DNA from: Cryobacterium breve
GTDB lineage: Bacteria > Actinomycetota > Actinomycetes > Actinomycetales > Microbacteriaceae
Length of the DNA stretch: 36,584 nt
NCBI RefSeq assembly: GCF_004402375.1
Contig: NZ_SOGJ01000013.1
Coordinates: 1-36,584, forward strand
Direction: 5' to 3'
Positions within the stretch are counted from its first letter, which is position 1; every line of letters begins with the position of its first letter. The position numbers and the translations under genes were made by a program. This document shows positions 32,469-36,584 of the stretch, in pieces. Below the pieces are notes generated by a model that was not told where the DNA came from, made no database searches, and was given only the letters and a program-made list of their open reading frames with translations.

Positions 32469-33515
32469 ATGAGCTCCCTCGTACCGTCTGATTACGTTGC
32501 CACGCTTGAGAGCATCAAGCGGCTCGTGCATGAGGCGCGCTACATGGCCCAGCGCCGAGTGAACACCGAACTGCTCAGGCTCTATTGGCAGATCGGAGCG
32601 GCAATAATCGAGCGACAGAAAACGGCGGCGTGGGGCAGCAAGGTTTTGGTCCAGCTTTCCGCGGATCTGCGTGCAGAGTTCCCGACCGCGAAGGGGTTCT
32701 CGCCGGCCAACCTCAGGTACATGCGCCGGTTCGCCGAGGCGTGGCCCGAACACGATTCAATTCGCCAACGACCCGTTGGCGAATTGCCCTGGGGTCACGT
32801 CATCGAGCTGCTTGACAAGCTCGACGATCCCGAACTACGCGAGTGGTACAGCGCCAAGGACATCGCGCAGGGCTGGAGCCGTCCGGTGTTGGCTCACCAG
32901 ATCACCACCCGCCTGCACCTGCGCGAGGGCGCAGCTCCGTCTAACTTCCTGCACTCTCTCGAACGAAGCGACTCTGAGCTCGCTCAGCAGATCACTAAGG
33001 ATCCGTTCACGCTCGAGTTCCTTGCGATCGACGGTGACGCCGTCGAGCGAGAGCTGGAGGACCGGCTCGTCGAACGCATCATTGACACGCTCCGCGAGCT
33101 CGGCCCCGGATTCGCGTTCGTGGGACGTCAGGTCCACTTCGACGTCGACGGCGATGACTTCTTCGCCGATTTGCTGTTTTTCCACGTTGACCAACTCCGG
33201 TATGTGGTCATTGAGTTGAAGACTACGAAATTCGACCCGCGCGACGCCGGCCAACTCGGCTTCTATGTTGCCCTCGTTGAGGATCGGCTGCGGAAGCCGC
33301 AGCACCAGCCCACGGTTGGGATGCTCCTGGTCGCTGACAAAAACGAGTCCGTCGTCCGGTACGCACTCGCCGGCACTACCCAGCCGATCGCTGTTTCCCG
33401 TTACGATCTCTCTCCCGCTGAACAGGCTGCGCTTCCCGCCGAGGACGCTCTCACCCGCGCGGTCGCCCTCGAGCTCGATGACCACTCCCAGAGCCGGGTT
33501 AACCCCTCCGATTAG
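32469..33515 (+). CDS. DUF1016 / YhcG-type PDDEXK nuclease-domain protein
   Basis: An intact 348-residue protein. The N-terminal DUF1016 region (about 10-150) reads [20 protein letters not shown], then [13 protein letters not shown] and [16 protein letters not shown]. The C-terminal half is a PD-(D/E)XK nuclease fold with Asp 234 in FFADLLFFH and Glu 249-x-Lys 251 in VIELKTTKF, followed by [12 protein letters not shown]. YhcG-type proteins are often carried in restriction-modification, defence and mobile islands; their exact role is unsettled. It stands alone between two dead resolvases, and its stop codon lies inside residual resolvase sequence. It looks like cargo that survived while its element decayed. 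Confidence 0.9.
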   Translation: MSSLVPSDYVATLESIKRLVHEARYMAQRRVNTELLRLYWQIGAAIIERQKTAAWGSKVLVQLSADLRAEFPTAKGFSPANLRYMRRFAEAWPEHDSIRQRPVGELPWGHVIELLDKLDDPELREWYSAKDIAQGWSRPVLAHQITTRLHLREGAAPSNFLHSLERSDSELAQQITKDPFTLEFLAIDGDAVERELEDRLVERIIDTLRELGPGFAFVGRQVHFDVDGDDFFADLLFFHVDQLRYVVIELKTTKFDPRDAGQLGFYVALVEDRLRKPQHQPTVGMLLVADKNESVVRYALAGTTQPIAVSRYDLSPAEQAALPAEDALTRAVALELDDHSQSRVNPSD

Positions 33516-33640
33516 GCCAGGACCTGCGCCACCTCGTCACAACCCTCCATGAACTCATCGAACGGGGCCTCGGGCTTCAGGGCCTCACCGGGGAGAAGGC
33601 GGCGATCGACACCACTACGGTGCCCGGAGAACTGGTCCTC
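33512..33640 (+). pseudogene. Third truncated resolvase relic
   Basis: In a frame that begins across the stop of the nuclease gene the sequence reads [20 protein letters not shown], then LTGEKAAIDTTTVPGELVL. This is the same region as in the resolvase copies at 1.4 and 18.3 kb (LGRDLRHLV; GEGAAIDT). Both the N-terminal catalytic part and the C-terminal HTH are missing. It starts at almost the same codon as the 18.3-kb relic. Confidence 0.75.
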
Positions 33641-33691
33641 ACTGTCCAGTGCCTCAGCGTTCAATCCCTGAGCCGCCTCACAACCAATGGG

Positions 33692-34828
33692 TTACGAGAG
33701 GCCGTCAGATCGCACGAACGGCTCACGGTTGGCACCCATCCGTCTGATCGGGGTATTGCCGTGCTCGGTCCGTTGAGTCGCTGGCTCCCCAGTTGACGCT
33801 CGGACGACTACTGACCAGTCATCTGGGGCAAGTCCGGGTTCCTCACCGAGAGCCAGCCTGGCCGCCAGCGCCCCTTGGGCTCTCAGATTTTGGGCAACCG
33901 AGCTCAGCTGATGGAGAGCGGACGCTCGCGAATTGTCCCATCCGCTTACGGAGAGAGTCTCTGGGACTGTGAGCTGTGCGCTTGTCGCAGCGTCCAGGAC
34001 GCCGAGTGCCAGGTCATCGCTCATCGCCGCGATTGCATCGATAGGCTGCTCGAGGGCGAACATTGTCTCGGCGAGGGAGCGGGCTTCGCCCTCGTTGTTG
34101 GTTGCCGTGGCGCCTACAACCACGTCGTTCCAGTCAAGCCCCAGCGCTTCAATTGCATCCCTGTACCCGAGGAGGCGCTGCCTGGTCACGGGGAATCGCA
34201 CGGTGTCGGGGTCGATGCCCGCAGCGAGCACTGTCTTTCGCGAGGAATCCAGGGGGAAACTGAGGATTGCGGGTCGGTGGGCGCCGGCGAAGGTCTTCAT
34301 GCCCATTGCGAAGGCGGCCGCTCGATTGTCGATGCTCACGAGCTTGAAGCCCGCGCGGACAGGCCCACCATGGATGACCGCAGGCCGACCGCTTCCTGAA
34401 ACTGCGTCGAGCACGGGGTCGTCGTCGGTCGTTGTCCAGATTATGAATGCATCGACGGCGACCTCGCTGACTCGGAGACTATCTTCTGCGCCTCCGGCAA
34501 TGGGCACGATCAACATTCCGTATCCTCGATCCGCACAGACCTCTGCGATGCCGGCCAGGAATGTGACTGCCTGCGGGTTGTCGAACGCATAGGTGAGGTG
34601 CTCGCCAAGGATGACTCCAAGTGTGCGGGTGTTGCCGTAACGCAGGGACCGGGCCGCGGGATCAGGCCCCGCGTAACCCAACTCGGCGGCAGCCTGCAGC
34701 ACCTTTTCCCGGCTCTCGGCCGAGACTCTGTCGACGCGGTTGTACGTGTAAGAAACCGTCATCACGGACACTCCGGCTCGTGCGGCAACCTGGCTCATTG
34801 TTGGGCGACGCTGCGGGAGTGATTGCAT
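33692..34828 (-). CDS. LacI-family transcriptional regulator
   Basis: A 378-residue repressor. The HTH reads PTMSQVAARAGVSVMTVSYT and YNRVDRVSAESREKVLQAAA, and the periplasmic-binding-protein-like domain follows from TRTLGVILGE. Motifs include SIDNRAAAFAMGMK, QRLLGYRDAIEALG, AMSDDLALGVLDAA and VSGWDNSRAS. The C-terminus is about 25 residues longer than usual (ATQRTEHGNTPIRRMG), perhaps extended by a shifted stop. The ATG at 34828 has no clear ribosome-binding site; a longer frame upstream is not coding. A palindromic operator sits 15 bp upstream. No intact target gene is nearby. Confidence 0.9.
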   Translation of the reverse strand: MQSLPQRRPTMSQVAARAGVSVMTVSYTYNRVDRVSAESREKVLQAAAELGYAGPDPAARSLRYGNTRTLGVILGEHLTYAFDNPQAVTFLAGIAEVCADRGYGMLIVPIAGGAEDSLRVSEVAVDAFIIWTTTDDDPVLDAVSGSGRPAVIHGGPVRAGFKLVSIDNRAAAFAMGMKTFAGAHRPAILSFPLDSSRKTVLAAGIDPDTVRFPVTRQRLLGYRDAIEALGLDWNDVVVGATATNNEGEARSLAETMFALEQPIDAIAAMSDDLALGVLDAATSAQLTVPETLSVSGWDNSRASALHQLSSVAQNLRAQGALAARLALGEEPGLAPDDWSVVVRASTGEPATQRTEHGNTPIRRMGANREPFVRSDGLS

Positions 34829-34842
34829 AACCCCAGTGTAGC

Positions 34843-34858
34843 TGTGTAACGTCACACA
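34843..34858. promoter_or_regulatory. LacI-type operator
   Basis: TGTGTAACGTCACACA is a 16-bp palindrome with one mismatched pair around a central CG, the usual form of LacI/GalR sites. It lies between the LacI gene and a divergent start at 34860 and could control both. Confidence 0.65.
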
Positions 34859-34859
34859 C

Positions 34860-34952
34860 ATGCCTTCTGAAACGCTACCCGGGCACAAGCTGGTGTTCAC
34901 CGCATATCTCGCCGGCGCTTCCTTCGGCTCCGACACAACCGGGATGATGTGA
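34860..34952 (+). pseudogene. N-terminal stub of the LacI target gene
   Basis: A 30-codon frame starts right beside the operator: MPSETLPGHKLVFTAYLAGA followed by SFGSDTTGMM and a TGA. It looks like the beginning of a membrane transporter cut off after its first helix. It has no visible ribosome-binding site and may be leaderless or dead. Function is a guess. Confidence 0.3.
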
Positions 34953-35117
34953 GCAGGTGGCAAGCAGGTAGGGAACGCGAGTGATCTTGTGCATGTCACT
35001 GAGAAGGCGGCGACAGTCAGAAGGTAGCGCCAGTGTGAGTTCAAGTTCGAATCGCGCGAAATGCGTTCGGCGGGCGCCGGGGCGCGGGCAGCACTGCTGG
35101 GCCACCCGCACCGGGAC

Positions 35118-35432
35118 TCATCCCGGCAGAGAGATATCCGTTTCTCGGGCCAGGCGCTCTGTCTTGGCGTGGTACTCGGCGTGGTGCTCCGCTGTCCTGA
35201 TGATGATCGACCAAGGCGAGCCGTCGAGCCCCGACAACATCGCCGCGTTTTGCCAGACGTATAGCCACAGACCGTGCATCGCCTCATCGACTGCAGCCGG
35301 GGTTTTCAGGTGGTGATTGCAGATCGCGAACGTCGGGACGCTCAAGTGATCGTAGATCAGGCCGAACGCGGCCTGACTACCCGAAGCCATGCTGAGCATC
35401 AACTTCTGCTGATCGGATGCCTCGGAGGGCAT
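35118..35432 (-). pseudogene. ECF sigma-70 factor, region 2 only
   Basis: The 104-residue frame reads KLMLSMASGSQAAFGLIYDH, later HGLWLYVWQNAAMLSGLDGS and PWSIIIRTAEHHAEYHAKTE. This is sigma region 2 of ECF/SigK-type factors, with core-binding and -10-recognition helices. It ends at a TGA with no region 4, which is needed to bind the -35 box; a normal factor would have about 180 residues. Some conserved positions also differ (for example A-M-H-G-L-W for the usual V-x-Q-E-V-F). It is a truncated and drifting gene. An anti-sigma partner is not seen. 34953-35117 holds no gene. Confidence 0.65.
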
Positions 35433-35651
35433 CACTGCACTGGTCCGCTTCGAAAGCTAACGCCGGGCCACACTGCTCCGCTCATAGGCCCTCCGCCGCT
35501 GAGGTGCCCGGGGCTGGCCGCAGGCAGCAAAAATTATTCTGACCAGCTGATCTAAAGCCACTCTGTTCGACTTATCACGACCATAACACCCCTCGAAGCC
35601 CAGCCCGATCACAGTTTGGCGGCAGAAACCACACCACTCAGCGGGACGTGA

Positions 35652-35786
35652 CCTGTCAAATACGAGACTCAGCTCGAACGCGGACTCCACCTGGAGGGCA
35701 AGGCTGACCTCGACGCCGAGCGCGCTGGGCAGGGGGAGAACTTGGCTTCTGAATTGCGCAAGATCGGCTTTCTGAAGGACCAATGA
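35652..35786 (+). pseudogene. C-terminal fragment of an unknown gene
   Basis: After a TGA the frame reads KYETQLERGLHLEGKADLDA and ends LASELRKIGFLKDQ at TGA 35784-35786. The charged, helical composition and codon use look real, but there is no start and no family is recognised. The rest of 35433-35847 shows no gene. Confidence 0.3.
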
Positions 35787-35847
35787 CCGTAGACGATGGG
35801 TTACGGGCTACATTGAACCAAGCGCGATACACGATGAGACTGGTCTC

Positions 35848-36444
35848 ATGACAAATCGGCTCGTGACTTGGTCTGGAATCGATGAGGCTACCCGTATCGA
35901 TCAGGCGTCCATCGAGTTGAACGCGACTTCGATGCTCGCGATCGGAATCGTCCGTGCTCAGCACTTCGTGTCGAGCTGGGAATTGGACGTTTCTACTGGA
36001 TGGATCACACGAGCCCTTCGTGTGACCACTCGTGGGTTTGGTTGGGCGCGTTCGTTAGAACTGACTCGATCGGATGAGGGCACGTGGAGTGCGGAATCAG
36101 ACGCTTGGGGCGACAACGATCTGGCGCTACCGGGGCTTACTGATCCCGATAGCTTGAGCGGCGCGATCGACTGCGACCTTGGGCTCTGCCCCGTTACTAA
36201 CACGATGCCGATCCGCCGGCTCGGGCTCCTTGAACAGGACGTCAACGAGACGCCGCTCATCATGGCCTGGGTGGAAATACCGTCGTTGCGCGTGCTGCGG
36301 AGCGATCAGGTCTACGCCTCCGGTCCTGCAAGCGATCGGAATCGTATTCCGTACAAAAGTTTCAACAGAGACTTCAGCGCACATCTCACCGTGGACGTCG
36401 ATGGTCTCGTGATCGATTACCCGACCCTCGCTCACCGCGCATAA
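35848..36444 (+). CDS. Putative glycolipid-binding domain protein
   Basis: A 198-residue protein. The order of segments fits the glycolipid-binding family (PF06475 type): an N-terminal W-S-G-I-D-E-A strand, IGIVRAQHFVSSWELDVSTG, WSAESDAWGDNDLALPGLTD, an IDCDLGLCPVTNTMPIRRLG core and YKSFNRDFSAHLTVDVDGLV near the end, closing YPTLAHRA. No signal peptide or membrane helix is seen. The name is from structural similarity; no ligand has been established. The ATG at 35848 has only a weak ribosome-binding site. It is intact and stands alone next to an IS30 end. Confidence 0.8.
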   Translation: MTNRLVTWSGIDEATRIDQASIELNATSMLAIGIVRAQHFVSSWELDVSTGWITRALRVTTRGFGWARSLELTRSDEGTWSAESDAWGDNDLALPGLTDPDSLSGAIDCDLGLCPVTNTMPIRRLGLLEQDVNETPLIMAWVEIPSLRVLRSDQVYASGPASDRNRIPYKSFNRDFSAHLTVDVDGLVIDYPTLAHRA

Positions 36445-36475
36445 CGACGACCTGTCCCAATAACCATCGGCGAAT

Positions 36476-36583
36476 TCAAACGGTGGAAGCAACAGGGACT
36501 ATTTCCTTCCTCGAGACTAGCTCGCTGAGCAGGTCGGCTGGGGTGCTTCGTTTGAGGGTTTTGCGTGGCCGCTCGTTGAGTTC
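36476..36583 (-). mobile_element. IS30-family transposase C-terminus (continues past the window)
   Basis: The minus frame from the right edge reads ELNERPRKTLKRSTPADLLS and ends EIVPVASTV at a TGA (36476-36478). N-x-R-P-R-K-T-L-x-x-x-T-P-A is the conserved end of IS30 transposases. The rest lies outside the window, so intactness cannot be judged. Confidence 0.85.
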
Positions 36584-36584
36584 A

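Noticed and set aside
34829..35287. Upstream extension of the LacI gene by about 150 codons
   Set aside because: The extension is Arg/Ser-rich, runs through the operator and has no LacI homology; the HTH begins right after the ATG at 34828.
1..36584. A prophage or conjugative element
   Set aside because: No capsid, portal, terminase, relaxase or tyrosine integrase was seen; the mobile signals are IS pieces and small resolvases only.

Overview
The window is high-GC DNA with actinobacterial gene styles: lipobox lipoproteins, an MmyB-type XRE regulator, a class F sortase, a PadR/HAAS operon, ROK-regulated sugar uptake, and regulator genes with no visible Shine-Dalgarno. The best guess is a chromosome segment from a Microbacteriaceae-like organism (for example the Cryobacterium/Leifsonia side). 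This rests on protein style only, not on a marker gene. No rRNA, tRNA or CRISPR array was found.

The layout alternates intact operons with stretches of decayed DNA. 1-2.3 kb: broken AAA15/OLD ATPase, a frameshifted hypothetical gene and a frameshifted serine resolvase. 2.3-5.0 kb: intact MmyB-type regulator divergent from two short-chain dehydrogenases. 5.2-7.8 kb: IS30 relic, small hypothetical genes, a DUF2599 fragment, a MepB-like gene and a ruined resolvase. 8.0-9.6 kb: PadR regulator translationally coupled to a BtrH-N/DUF4872 protein, from an apparently leaderless promoter. 10.1-10.6 kb: IS3 relic. 10.6-17.9 kb: the metabolic core, with a ROK sugar kinase convergent to a NagZ-like GH3 hexosaminidase, two ABC permeases, a sugar-binding lipoprotein and a ROK repressor. 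It looks like uptake and cleavage of a GlcNAc-containing sugar; no ABC ATPase gene is present.

18.0-25.2 kb is a gene graveyard with a few small intact genes: resolvase, GNAT, DUF4232 lipoprotein, multicopper oxidase and alpha/beta-hydrolase relics, with IS fragments between them. 25.3-27.4 kb is an intact cell-surface operon (secreted CHRD-like protein, class F sortase, lipoprotein). 27.8-29.2 kb carries an intact chloroperoxidase-like hydrolase and a SnoaL-like protein around a stub of an SDR gene. 29.2-29.7 kb holds IS1380 and methyltransferase relics. 29.8-31.4 kb is a three-gene coupled PadR/HAAS operon that includes a 40-residue gene. 31.8-33.6 kb is a PDDEXK nuclease (DUF1016) flanked by two dead resolvases. 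33.7-36.6 kb has a LacI regulator with its operator, a truncated sigma factor, a glycolipid-binding-domain protein and the end of an IS30 transposase.

The dominant theme is repeated arrival and decay of mobile DNA. There are five separate serine-recombinase relics, each inactivated differently, and pieces of at least four IS families. No single clearly new system can be proven from sequence alone. The candidates most worth following are the PadR-BtrH pair, the CHRD/sortase operon with a non-canonical sorting tail, the DUF1016 gene set inside recombinase debris, and the shared truncation point of two resolvase relics.
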